64,000 bases of DNA from Heterocephalus glaber (Eukaryota > Chordata > Mammalia > Rodentia > Bathyergidae), in contig NW_004624734.1 in NCBI RefSeq assembly GCF_000247695.1, forward strand, positions 15,352,946 through 15,416,945, read 5' to 3'. This document shows positions 1 through 11,269 of this stretch, piece by piece. The notes under the pieces are model-generated. The model saw only the letters and a program-made list of their open reading frames with translations, did no database searches and was not told the DNA's origin. A program made the translations under genes and the position numbers. Each line of letters begins with the position of its first letter. The stretch's first letter is position 1.

Positions 1-2421
1 ATTTCAGTTTTTTGGATGCTATTGTGAAAGAAATTATTTGCCCTATTTCTCTCTCAGTGAATCTGTTGTTCCTGTAGAGGAAAGCTATTGATTTTTGTGT
101 GTTGACCTTGTATCCAGCTACTTAAACCGAATTTGATTACTAAGTCTAGAAGACTTTTGGTGGAGTTCTTGGCGTTTTCTATATAGAGAATCATGTCATC
201 TGCAAATAATGACAATTTGACTTCTTCATTTCCTATCTTTATTGGTTTTATTGCTTTCTCTTGACTAATTGCTGTGGCTAAAATTTCCAAGCCTATGTTG
301 AACAGGAGCAGTGATAGTGAACATCCCTGTCTTATTCCTGATTTTAGTGTGAGGGATTTCAGGTTTTTGTTTGTTTGTTTGTTTTTTTGGTTTTTTTGTT
401 GGTACCAGGGATCAAACTCAGGCCTTGTGCTTGTGCATCAGGGGGCAAAACCACTGAGCTAAATCCCCAGCCCCAGATTTCAGTTTTTGACCATTTAGTA
501 TGACATTGGCTGTTCGTTTTTCATAGATGACTTTTATCAGATTGAGGTAGAGACCATCTGTTCCAATTTTTTGTAGGATTTTTATAATAAATGAGTGTTG
601 GATTTTGTCAAATGCTTTTTCTGCATCTATGGAGATAATCATATGGTTTTTGTTCTTGGCTCTATTGATATAGTGTATTATATTGATTGATTTGCATATG
701 TTGAAGCATCTCTGCATTCCTGGGTTGAATTCCACTTGGTCAGGTTGGATGATCTTCCTGATGATCTTCTATATTCTGTTTGCCAGTATCTTATTAAGGA
801 TTTTTGCACCTAGGTTTATTAGTGAGATTGGCCTATAGTTCTCTTTTTCAGTTGAGACTTTCTCTGCTTTTGGGATCAAGGTGATGCTTGCTTCTCAGAA
901 TGAATTTTGGAGTATTGCTTCCTTTTCAATTTCATTGAAGATTTTAAACAATAGTGGCCATAGTTCTTCTAAATGCCTTGTAGAATACAGGAGTGAAGCC
1001 AACAGAACCAGGGCTTTTCTTAGATGGTAAGTTTTTAATTATGTTTTCAATTTCATTGATTGATATTAGGTTGTTTAGAATTTATAGGTCTTCTTTGTTC
1101 AACTTTGGTAATTCATTTGTATCTAGGAATCTCTCCAATTCTTCTGTGTTTTCCATCTTATTGGTGTATAGATTCTTGAAGTAGGCATTGATGATCCTCT
1201 GGATGTCTGCTGGGTCCATTGTAATTTCATCCTTTTCATTCCTAATTGAATGGATTTGGCCCTTGTCTTTCCTTTTTTGGATAAGGTTGGCTAAGGGTTT
1301 GTCAATTTTGTTTATTCTTTCAAAGAACCAACTCTTTCTTTCATTGATTTTTTGTATCGTGCTCTTAGTCTCCATTGCATTGATTTCTACTCTGAAGTTT
1401 ATAATTTCCTCCCTTGTATGAGGTTTGGGTTTGTCCTGCTCTTCTTTTTCTAGAAGCTTGAGGTTCAGCATCAGGTTGTTTAATTGGGTTCGCTCTGTTT
1501 TCCTAATATGAGTATTCACTGCTATGAATTTTGCTCGTAAGATTGTTTTCTTTGTGTCCCATAGATTCTGATATGTTGTATTGTCATTGTCATTTAATTG
1601 TAGGAACTGTCTGATTTCTTCTTTAATGTCCTCTGTGACCCATTGGTTATTCAAAGTTTGTTGTTCAATTTCCATTGTTTATGAAATTTTTCCAGTTTCT
1701 TTTGCTGTGGATCTCCAATTTCATCTCACTATGGTCTGATAATATACAGGGGATAACTTCAATTCCTTTTCACTTAAATATGTTCTGTGAGAGAGTATGT
1801 GGTCTATTTTGGAGAATAACCCATGTGCAGCTGAAAAGAACGTGTATTCTGATTTTGTGGCATGGAACACTCTGTAAATATCTGTTAAATTCATTTGTTG
1901 AAGAGTTTGATTGAGTTCTAGTATTTTATTGCTTAGCCTTTGTCTAGTTGATCAATCTATTTGTGACAGTGGGGTATTGAGGTTCCCCACTACTTTTGTA
2001 TTAGTCCTTATTTGATTTTTCATGTCCATGAGTATTTGTTTTATATAGTTGGGCACACTAGTGTTTGTAGCATGTATATTTATGATTGTCATGTCTTCCT
2101 CTTGAATTGTTCCCTTTACAAGGATGTAGTGTCCTTCGTTGTCTCTCTTAATCAGGATTGGTTTGAAATCCACTTGATGTGATATGCAAAGATGATAGCT
2201 ACTCCTGCTTTTCTTTGAGTTCCTGTCACATGGAGTATTGTTTTCTACCCTTTAACTTTCAGTCTATGAGTTTCTTTTTGAATTAAATGTGTTTCTTGTA
2301 TGCAGCATACTGTTGGATCTTGCTTCTAGACCCATTCTGCCAGTCTATTTCTTTTGATTGGTGAATTGAGACCATTAACATTGATGGTTAAAACTGATAT
2401 GTATTGACTTATCTTTGACAT
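1..2421 (-). pseudogene. L1 ORF2 (endonuclease/reverse transcriptase) remnant
   Basis: ORF2 normally supplies the nicking endonuclease and reverse transcriptase for L1 target-primed insertion. The start codon lies at 2421-2419 and opens MSKI...VLTINVNGLNSP, typical of L1 ORF2 N-termini. The endonuclease part near 1952-2173 reads VGNLNTPLS where active L1s have GDFNTPLS, so the catalytic Asp is replaced by Asn. The region 1082-1675 is the linker before the reverse transcriptase. The segment 476-735 holds motif DAEKAFDKI, and 183-206 holds FADDMILY, the catalytic YADD-type box. Open pieces lie in different frames (2421, 2173/1675, 735, 290), showing several frameshifts. An ID SINE splits the RT region at 363-475. 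Confidence 0.93.
363..475 (-). mobile_element. ID SINE inserted in the L1 RT region
   Basis: On the minus strand this reads GGGGCTGGGGATTTAGCTC..., a tRNA-Ala-like head with A-box, then a B-box region (GTTTGATCC) and CTGGTACC followed by an A-rich tail (seen as T-rich at 363-400). It is flanked by GATTTCAG at 355-362 and 476-483, a target-site duplication that extends into the following T run. The insertion is younger than the L1 it interrupts. Confidence 0.93.
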
Positions 2422-2512
2422 GACTTTTTCTTTTTTTGGATTCTCCCCCTTTGCTTTAATTTCTTGTTGTTCCCAATGGATTCATTCTGGTGGGTTTCCT
2501 AGGGTTGTGATC

Positions 2513-3479
2513 CTAGTTGTCTTTTCCTAGGATATTGTCTAAAATTTTTTGGAGTGCTGGTTTGGTATTCATGAAGCTCCTAAGGTGCTCTTTGTCATAA
2601 AAGTATCTTATTTCTCCATCAATTTTGAAAGATAGTTTTGCAGGGTACATCAATATGGGTTGGAGACTATTTTCCTTTAGGGATTGATATACATCATTCC
2701 AAGCTCTTCTTGCCTTGAGGGTTTGTGGTGAGAAGTCTGCTATTACTCTGATAGACCTTCCTTTGCATGAGATTTGTTTCTTTAACTGCTTGTAGAACTT
2801 TGTTCTTCTGTTGGGTTTCTGGTGTAAATTTTTTTTTTTAAACAAGCCTAATTGGAGTCCTATATGCCTCACTTATCTGCATGTCAAATTCTTTTCCCTG
2901 CTTGGGAAGTTTTCTTCCATCACTTCTGTGAACAGTTTTTTCTGTCACCTGCACTCTCTCCTGTTTCTTCTTTGACTCCAATCAGTCTTACGTTATTCTT
3001 CTTTGCATTGTCTAGCAGCTGCTGGATTGATTTCTCATGGTCCCTTACTATTTTAAAGAAAATTTTCTTTTCATGTCACTAATTGGAATCCTATCTTCTA
3101 TATCTGAAATTCTGTCCTCGCATTGGCTCATTCTGCTGCATAAATTTTCAATGGAGTTTTTAATCTCCTGGAAATCTGTTTGCATCTGTTTTATTGATTC
3201 CATTTGTTTCCTATGTTGGGATTTCATCATGTTCCTCAGGTCCTCTATTTTTTTATCTGTGTCTTCTCTAGATTTATTAATCATTTCTTGCACTATGGGC
3301 ACAATCTCTTCTGTTATCTGAGAAATAATTTCTGATTTCATTTTTTTCAGATCCTCTTTTGTTGCCAGTTCAGAGAGTCCAGGTGGTTGAGTATCAGATT
3401 GTTTCATCTCATTTCCCTTTGGGATTGCTTTAGGTGATCTGGAAGTCTGGTTTTGAGATTTGTTTACGTGTCTTCTCAT
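2513..3479 (-). pseudogene. L1 ORF1 (RNA-binding chaperone) remnant
   Basis: L1 ORF1p forms a coiled-coil trimer that binds L1 RNA. The likely start is the Met at 3479-3477 (MRRHVNKSQNQ). A further in-frame Met at 3527 also exists, but the former better fits L1 leaders. Residues of the N-terminal half are rich in heptad-like K/E/I/M (…MINKSREDTDKKIEDL…), consistent with the coiled coil. The C-terminal piece (2513-2872) holds the typical VIADFSPQTLKARRAW segment and ends ILGKDN. The two halves are in different frames, joined through a disrupted stretch at about 2872-3048 that still reads NVRLIGVKEETGE. Total span is about 320 codons, near the family's normal length. Confidence 0.9.
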
Positions 3480-3620
3480 TTCAACAGGGAGTGGGGATGT
3501 ATTGCTACTGGTGCCTGCGCAACTCACCTCCTAGGTGCTGGAAGTAGTGGTATGGAGGCCCGGAAGCCTCCTCCTCAGTGCTAGGAGTGGCTCTGCTCCT
3601 TGGCTGCATAATAAATTTTA

Positions 3621-6600
3621 AGAAAAAATATTTTTAAGTGTAGAAGTTTTTCATTTCTTTTGAATTGGCTGCCCAAATTTTCTGGTTACATATATAGGAT
3701 CATACAATATCTGGCCATTTGGCTCAGCACTAATTGTTACACTTGGATTAAATGGGATTTATGGATGTGTAGATTTCAAAAATGATTTTTAAAAACTGAT
3801 TAACACCATCCAGAGGCTGGCTGAGAAGCCAGTAAGAGTGATGTGTCTGCTTACATAATTGCAATCTAAAATAATCACTTAAAAAAAAACAAGCCTTGAA
3901 ATAAATAGTGAATTACAAAAGTAATTCTCAGTATTCAGTGTAATATAACACTTGGCATATTTATTCAGTTGTCAAATTGGGCTTTCTGTTTAGTTTATCT
4001 GATGTTGTTCAAAGGTTGTACATACATTATAGTTAAAATCCAACACTGTGATTGTCCCAGGAGCCTAACATCTTACTTATTTTCTGCATTTTGACACATC
4101 AGTATTGACCTTGGATCCTCCAGGGGATTCTTGGAAGGATTCTGTGGATTTACAGACCCCATCAATGGTATTTCAGTTATTTACTGAAAACAAGTTCAAG
4201 TTTTAAAAACAAATAAGCATTGAAGAGACTTAATATTTTTAAATGGAAATTTGATAATTTAGATAAGCAAAAGAGTTAGTCTGTGGACTACTCAAGATTT
4301 TGATCAGGTCTATTATTCAAACATCCTATAATCCAAATAATCTGATATTGCATATATACAATTAGTGTAGATAGTGCATTAAAATTGATTGCTTATAGCT
4401 TATTTCTGTCTCATTATTCATTTCCTTAAATGTAATCAAGGAAGATAGTTACCTCAACCAAAATGGAATGAACACAACACTAAGAAGATGTCACTTAACT
4501 CCTACAGAGCACAGGGTTGGAGCAACATTGCATAGATGTTAGGAATCAACAGCAGAACACCAGTCAGGAATTCGGTTCCTAGAATTCCAAGACTTCAGTT
4601 TTCAAAGATCAGAAAGAGGAAATAATGGCTCTGAGTTTTGAATAAAGGTAATTCTATGTGAGGCCAATGCACTCTATAAGTTTTTAAATGTTTAAATCAC
4701 CATACTATGTTCTATAACAATCCAATCCAATCAGAAATAGAATCCAGGGAGAAAGAAGAGTGAGACAAGTAGAGTGACCAGGGCTTTGGGAAAAAAGAGA
4801 CAGCCTTCATGATTCCATTCAGTGTTCACTTGGAGCAATTTAGGGGAACAACAAGAGCCATGGGAAAATATTTCTACTATGTGATACTCCCAGAAATAAA
4901 AATATACCTTCAAAATATACAAGACATATCTACAGATTATGTCCTTCTATAATTCATGAATTCTCAAGAATTAAAAGGGTGATGATTCTCATTTTCCTCA
5001 TGATAAAGATAAGAACACTAAGGTATAAGTAGTAGCTGTCTGAATGTAAGTTATGTGCCAGTATAAGTCATAGATAAGCACTCCAAATGCTTCACTCTTT
5101 TTGCATTTTATACAGAAAGGATGGCTAGCCATGGGATGTTCCACCCTTTCCTTTCTCCTCTTAGATGAATCACATTTAATCACAATGTGGACAATGTAGA
5201 AAACTATGTTGCTCCTAGTAGAAACCATAAGAAAAATTATTAATCACCCAGAAGAGACAGAGTACATTTACATACTCCACCTGTAATCTGAGGAAAACAC
5301 TGTCTATCTTCTATGAATATTACATGACATGCAGAGCAGTAGATAAACACTATAACATCTTTATTGTCAAGTTCACATTAAATTGTGATGTTGTATTATA
5401 AAGGTCAGAGGAGGGGAGGCAGTAACTGGAGAAACAGCTGATAGATTTTTTTTTTAAGGAACTAGACAAAAGCCTGATGGATGGTTGTTTCCCAAAACTG
5501 TATGACCTTGTTTCACTTTGCATAAATATTGATTATACAGTATACACGTACTTCTACTGATTAGGTGGATAGAGTTTCAGAAGTTTCCTGTAGACTACGA
5601 AAAGAGACTTTGGAATGGGTTTTATTTGCTACTCTACAATCAAATAAGAAGTCCCCTTTACCTTCAATAAATCCAATAAAATTTTTGTTGTAAAACATAA
5701 TTCATCAGGGCTTAATCCTATCTTCTATCTAACAGGGCATAATCAGACCCTAAAATCCTGAGTACCAAATAACAACTTCTTCTCCATTTTGGATTAGAAA
5801 GCTATTTGATGAGCTACAGTTGATTTTGGCAAGTATATGTCCTTAGTATTTTTACAGCAAGCACATATCAAAAAGGCAGAAAAATTTAATTGACTTATTA
5901 GAAATATTTTTGGTACAATACTGGACCTATCAATACATGTTGAGAATTTTTAAATGCTCAAAAACAGAATTTAAATTATTAAATATTACCCACTTATTGA
6001 ACAACAACTTTTTGCCTTAATTGATTTTCTTAAGGTTTTGGTAATGATATCTCTATTTGTTCTCATGTCATACAGTAGTTTCTCTTCAATTTTCATGAAA
6101 TTAACTTTAATTTAGTTAGTAATTTATCTTTCACTGGACCACTGCAATTCACATTGTCCATGGCTCTAATCTCACATTAAAAGTCAAAATATTGTATAAT
6201 GCAATTAGAAAAGTTTGGTGATAATGTCAACTTCTCAGCTCAAGTACCAAGATCAGAATGATCTTGGTAAAAGGGATCTATTTGCTTTGGTTTTAGAGAT
6301 GACTCATTTTCACAAAAAGAAAAAGATAAAGCCCAACATTCTCTTTTCTTTTGGCCATAACTTATCCTTAATCCCTAACTCATAAATCAGGGTTTTCCCC
6401 TTTCTCAGCTCCTGAAAACAAATGTAAGACTCCTTAAATGCATTTTCTATTGATCCAGTGCTTATGAAACTTTCACTTTTTCACTAAGGTCTCACATTCA
6501 TACCAAACTCCCAAGATAAATCACAATTTAGAACTGAGATGTGCTAAACTCATTCAAACTTACTATGAAAATGAGATTTTCCTGCATAGAAAATAGTTTG

Positions 6601-7195
6601 GATTTGAATGTAAGCTTAGTCCTGAAAAAGAGACATAATTTCCTGAGGGCATAAAATGAGATTTTGTACTACACATTATCTTGAATTCATTCAGTCAAGG
6701 TAAACAAAAAAGTTGATTTGTTGGAATTGGAATGAGCTCACAAGAAGTCAGATGTTCATGGGTTGATGCAAAAGTGCGAAGAGTGTTTTGCCTGCCTAGA
6801 TCAAGTGGGGACATCCCTGTGTGACAAATTGTCTGACTAGAAGAGATAGAGAAAGGCCAGGTAGAACAGTCTTGTGTTTAAGCTGAACAAAAATGAGAGA
6901 GGTAGAAATGGTTAGGTCTTTAGATGAGGAATGATGCCCTGGGAGCATGTCCTAGAGGTTTGTATTAGAAGCCAGTGAAAGATGGATTCAGAATAGGAAA
7001 GTGACAATTGACTCTTGGAAGAGATACTGAGTTCTGGATTGAGAATAAAGTGAGAGGAGTGAGAGTAAGATCACATAACCTAATGTTTGATCACTGTCTT
7101 GGTATCTCTTCCACAAAACATCCTTTTTTGATAGAGGAAAGCAAATAGCAATTTTGATCTTCAACCATCAGACATTTCCTTAAAAGTTTTGTATT
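3621..7195. other. AT-rich intergenic DNA, no gene recognised
   Basis: No ORF here has coding character; the short ones at 4731-4922 and 4998-5228 (minus) show no recognisable domain. About 6880-7060 faintly resembles an old L2/MIR-age repeat. I see nothing else that I can name. Confidence 0.5.
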
Positions 7196-7400
7196 TCATT
7201 ATATAGCACAGTTGTTAAGTGTGTGGGTTCTGAGTTCAGATTGCCTGAATTACTTGACATTTTCCTGTTTCCTAATTTGTAAAATGTCCCTGTCTCATTA
7301 TTATGAAAATTCATGTGACATACATGCAAGGTAGGTAGCATCGTGCTTGCCACGTAGAACATATTCTGTATTTACAATTATTATCTCAAAATTGATGTAA
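7196..7400 (+). mobile_element. MIR SINE (ancient)
   Basis: Contains the decayed MIR signature: AGTTGTTAAGTGTGTGGGTTCTGAGTTCAG, the TTTCCTAATTTGTAAAATG core region, and a tail with CATGCAAGGTAGG...GTGCTTGCCACGTAGAACA. The next insertion (L1 at 7451) landed immediately downstream. Confidence 0.75.
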
Positions 7401-7438
7401 AATTTTTCTTGATTTAATAACCCTATTTGCTTTGATAT

Positions 7439-7450
7439 AAGCATAAAGGT
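7439..7450 (+). repeat. Target-site duplication, left copy, of the inverted L1
   Basis: AAGCATAAAGGT here matches AAGCATAAAAGT at 8579-8590 at 11 of 12 positions and flanks the L1 with no other repeat between. Confidence 0.85.
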
Positions 7451-8072
7451 GGTACATATATCACTGTGGTATGATTCTTTTAATTCTTTTGGGAAGATCC
7501 CCAGCAGAGGAATAGCCGGGTCAAATGGGACCTCTAATCCTAGTTTTTTGAGGTATCTCCATATTGATTTCCACAGTGGTTGCACCAGTCTATACTCCCA
7601 CCAATAATAGCGAAGGGCTCCTTTCTCTCCACAGCCCTGCCAGCATTTGTTATTGGGTAATTTCTTGATAGCACCCATTCTTTCTGAAGTGAGGAGGAAT
7701 CTTAGTGTTGTTTTCATCTGCATCTCTCAAATGACCAGTGATGTTGAACATTGTTTTATGTTTATTTGCTGCTTTTATTTCTTTGTCCAAGAAATGTCTG
7801 TTCATTTCAGATGCCCATTTTTGAATTGGATCTTTATATTTGGGGGTTCTGATATTTTTAAGTTCCTTATATATTCCAGGTAGTAATCCTTTGTCTGAGG
7901 AACAGATGATAGAATGTTTTTCACACATTATAGGTTGTCTCTTAGCTCTGTTGATGGTTTCTCTTGCAGTGCAGAAGCTTTTTAATAAAATGAGATCCCG
8001 GTTGTTGATGCTTTGTGCTAGTTCTCATGCTACTGAGGTTTTGTTCATAAAGTCTTTTCCTATGCCAATGTC
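7451..8072 (-). pseudogene. L1 ORF2 C-terminal fragment (inverted arm)
   Basis: Minus-strand reading carries L1 ORF2 C-terminal landmarks in order: ICSSDKGLLPGIYKELKNI, KWASEMNRHFLDKEI, AANKHKTMFNITGHLRDADENN, the Cys-rich CWQGCGEKG segment, and FDPAIPLLGI. It is split over at least two frames with internal stops. It is a non-functional remnant. Confidence 0.9.
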
Positions 8073-8578
8073 ACAGTTTGTAATAGCCAAAATTTGGAAG
8101 CTAAAGTGACATCAACTGGAGACTAGATAAAGAAGATGTGTTTTTTCTATAAAATGGAGTACTACTCAGACATAAAGAATGAGAAACTAAAGATATTTAT
8201 ATCTATATTGATGCACATTGAGGCCACACTCTTAAGTGAAATAAATAGGACACACATGTGTAAATATCAAAAAGTTTCTCTGGTGTGAAAAACTAAAAGT
8301 GTAAATAAGGATCAAAATGTATAGTTGGTAATGTGAAATATGAAAAAAAGGTCTAAAGGAATAGGGAAAGTGGGAAGGGTAGGGGAAAGGAAATAAGGGA
8401 AAAGAAAAAAAATATGAGAAAAGGAAAAAATGGAAACAAGATCTTTGTGAAGGGACGGCAGGGAAATGGGAAAAAATAAGAACCAAGATACATAATGTAA
8501 AGGTATAAGATCCCAATGATGAATATAACTGTATTAGATACCTAAAATGTACCAATAAAGTTAATGGAAAAAAAAACA
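8073..8578 (+). mobile_element. L1 3' arm: end of ORF2 and polypurine 3' UTR
   Basis: Starts ACAGTTTGTAATAGCC (ORF2 IAKIWK region) and continues through TGAGAAACTAAAGATATTT and GTGAAATAAATAGGACACA. At 8340-8480 there is a long purine tract (AAAGGAATAGGGAAAGTGGG...), then ATGTACCAATAAAGTTAATGG and an A-rich tail at 8569-8580. A G-rich polypurine tract in the 3' UTR is a known L1 hallmark. The nearly identical tract recurs at 44418-44560. Confidence 0.9.
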
Positions 8579-8590
8579 AAGCATAAAAGT
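8579..8590 (+). repeat. Target-site duplication, right copy, of the inverted L1
   Basis: AAGCATAAAAGT follows directly on the L1 A-tail and pairs with 7439-7450. Confidence 0.85.
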
Positions 8591-10639
8591 TTATATTTTT
8601 TAATCCTCAACAAAACTGATTCTCCAGGAAGTTGCCGAATCTTTCCAATGTGGCTTTGTTCATCCCTGTCATGACACAGCACAACCTTGATGACATATCT
8701 TTTACAATGTCAGGATCATAAGCCTATGCAAAAGAGCTGATCTCATATTTTTGCCTGCTAAGGTTGGTGGGAAGAGAAGGCTAAGAATTCCAGTTATTTG
8801 ATGAGAAACTTACTAAGTGCCTTACTAACTTGGACATCTTCATGTGCTTGTAAAGTAAGAACTGACCCTATGAAATTTTAGATGAGTACAGTTGGACTCT
8901 ACTAGCTATAAATTGTGCTTAACAATGGGAGTGGCATTTGCTATTAAACCTTTTACCTATGCCTATATCATATTCAGAACCATTGAAAATGAAAATATCA
9001 GGTATTTAAGAGATGACTATAAAACTCATGGATGGAATTAACTTTTCCCCTGAAATTCTCAGAGGTACTAAAACAGACTCAAAAGACTAGGAGAACAGGG
9101 ATGAGGACAGTCTTGTACAGGTGGTAGGTACTTCTAGCATGCAAAATTGTATTCACAGTACAATGTTTTGAATAAATGAATGAATGAACATGATTTTGAT
9201 TTGCTAGAATTAATTGAGAGGGTGAGAATAGTTTTACTGTCAATAGATAATTTGAGGGAAGAGAGCATCTAGGAAATAGTTGAAATGAATTAATGACCAG
9301 TGCAGTGAATTTGTTTGGAGTCATTTTTCTTGTTGTATAGTTCAGGATATACTAAGTGTGAAGAATGCAGACTGATACAGGGAAGCTGCTGTATTAATGC
9401 CTGAGGACTCCATATATGGTTGGAGATTCTTTCTGTAAACTGACACTTAAATTTTTCTACACACTGAAGGTGTTAGGCTAATAGTTTTGTTAAGTACCCA
9501 GAGAAATGACTTCTTTTTCAATCTAAGATGAACTGCATCAACACACAAACTATAAAATGCTTTGAGGACAGGAAAAATTTCATTTTTGCCCTTTGCCAAA
9601 CATGGGAATTGGACATTGAAAAAAATGCTCCTGAAATTAGAAGTCTTGGAGCATCTAGCTGAGAAAATTCTATTGTATATTAATGACAAAACTATAAAAG
9701 ACAACTAGATAGTAAATCTCAATTTGAAAAGCACAATTATTCATATGAGTCCCCATGCATACACACACCTGCAGAATTCTTATTTTTTTATCTTTTGTTA
9801 ATCTTGCCTTGTTCTATAAATTTCAATTGCTGCTAGCAATTCTTTCAACTAAAAACTATCTACTAAAACAAACTGTAGAGGAAATACTAATTCATTCAAT
9901 CAACTACTGTTTTAAGCTACTTTCATCTTTTAATTTGTACCCACATTTACCATTCATGTAACCTGAACTTTACAATTCTAGGCTCCATTGTAGGCAAAGG
10001 CTATGTTTCTCCAAATTTCTCAATTTGCACTTGACTTATGAGCATACTTGGAGTTTTGGCCTTTGGGAAAGAATCTGCATCTTTGCACTTAAGTATGCTG
10101 TGGCAAAATAACCATTTAAAATAAAATCTGTGTTGGCATCAAGTTAATACTCATTAATCCTTTCCAAAAATAAAAATTATTTGCCTTTCCTAGTTCAAAC
10201 CACATGATTGAAAATAGTCCAGTTAAATAAATTTTACAGAAGTAGGTTCAAACATTAACTATTCTCTTCATTCTTCATGTTATTTTAAGACAAAAATATG
10301 TTTAAAAATCTATAAAAAGTACAAAACTTAACCTTAAGTAAAAACAAGACAAAGTTTTGCTTAATATTTAGCCAGTGACAGGACATATTTTGAAACGTTC
10401 CATTATAATAATGAAGTTATTTAATTATTCAATACTTCTAGTAATTTTGTTTCATACAAATGAAACTACTTCACCAAGTATGTACACTTTATCTTCGTGA
10501 TGAACTTTTCTCAGTTGTTATATCAAGCAGACAGATCAATAAAAAGATATTTTAACAATAAAATTAATAATCATCATCTAATGAACACATCCCAATGTTA
10601 CAAAGTAGAAAATATGATTAACATTCTTCTGAAACACTG
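8591..10639. other. Intergenic DNA, no gene recognised
   Basis: AT-rich, with only short ORFs lacking domain features. A small AATGAATGAATGAA run at about 9172-9188 is the sort of tail left by old LINE2/MIR copies. Nothing else nameable. Confidence 0.45.
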
Positions 10640-11066
10640 TGGTATGTTTTACTATACTGAGTTATATGATTCTTTACCTATAAGAATAGTATTTCCAATT
10701 ATGTCCTGCCTCCAAATAGATTCAATATATGCCCCTCCTCAATGTCAGGTTGATCAATGACTTGATTTATCCAGAGAATATAAGCCCAAAGGAATTAAGA
10801 AGTAATGGTACTTTGCTTATGAGATTTTGTTCAGTCTCAGGTATTCGTTGCCATGCAGATGACAGTCCCGGTAAGTGCTGCCCTGTATCACAGGGTCTGG
10901 AATGAAAAGATATGTGGTAGCCAGCTGAGCCCGTTAGAATTGTACATAAAGTAAGACTGATATTTAGACATTATGTACTATGAATTAAGAAAGAAAGATT
11001 TTGTTGTTCTTGAAAGCTGTGAGAAATTAGAACTATTTGTTACTACAGCAAAAGGTAACTGATACA
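10640..11066 (+). mobile_element. Possible decayed LTR (MLT1/MaLR-like)
   Basis: The closing segment AAAGCTGTGAGAAATTAG...TTTGTTACTACAGCAAAAGGTAACTGATAC resembles the R-U5 end of MLT1-type LTRs (CTGTGAGA..., GTTACAGCA..., ACTAATAC). The 5' boundary is uncertain. The match is by eye and weak. Confidence 0.35.
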
Positions 11067-11269
11067 AGCACACTGAACATTTACTTACATTGACAAAGCA
11101 TTATGTGTGATGATAGGATAAAAAGCAATTCTCAACAACAATTAAAGGGTTAGCATCATCTAGACAGTTTTTCTGTAACCTCAACAAAATCCATTTTAAA
11201 CGTATCTTAGAAATTCACATACATTTGGAATTTGGAAAGAACTTTGATAGGCAATTTGTGGGTTTGAAG

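Larger units (their letters stand above)
1..3620 (-). mobile_element. LINE-1 retrotransposon, antisense, 3' end outside the window
   Basis: This is a long L1 copy read on the minus strand. From its 5' side (about 3620) it holds a short GC-richer leader, an ORF1 remnant (3479-2513), a short inter-ORF gap, and an ORF2 remnant from 2421 running off the left window edge. Recognisable pieces are an ORF1 coiled coil and C-terminal domain, the ORF2 endonuclease, and reverse transcriptase motifs including FADDMILY. Reading frames shift several times, so the copy is dead. It probably lacks a full promoter, since only about 140 bp precede ORF1. The 3' end is not present, so no target-site duplication can be tested. 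Confidence 0.95.
7451..8578. mobile_element. L1 insertion with 5' inversion (twin priming)
   Basis: Two arms of one L1 lie head to head. Positions 7451-8072 are antisense and encode the ORF2 C-terminal third (for example GCGEKGALRYYWWEYRLVQ and PFDPAIPLLGIFPKE). Positions 8073-8578 are sense and carry the final ORF2 codons plus the 3' UTR. Compared with the sister copies at 44.1 and 50.9 kb, the arms abut in the L1 with only about 15-20 bp missing at the junction. A 12-bp target-site duplication encloses both arms together, so this is a single insertion and not two. The structure is that expected of twin priming. Confidence 0.92.

Noticed and set aside
1082..1675. 197-codon ORF, the longest in the window
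   Set aside because: It is the L1 ORF2 linker region, not a host gene.
6880..7060. Old repeat resembling L2 (GAAGCCAGTGAAAGATGG region)
   Set aside because: Similarity too weak to list as a feature.
7301..7723. 140-codon ORF
   Set aside because: L1 ORF2 C-terminus read through the twin-priming insertion edge into MIR sequence.
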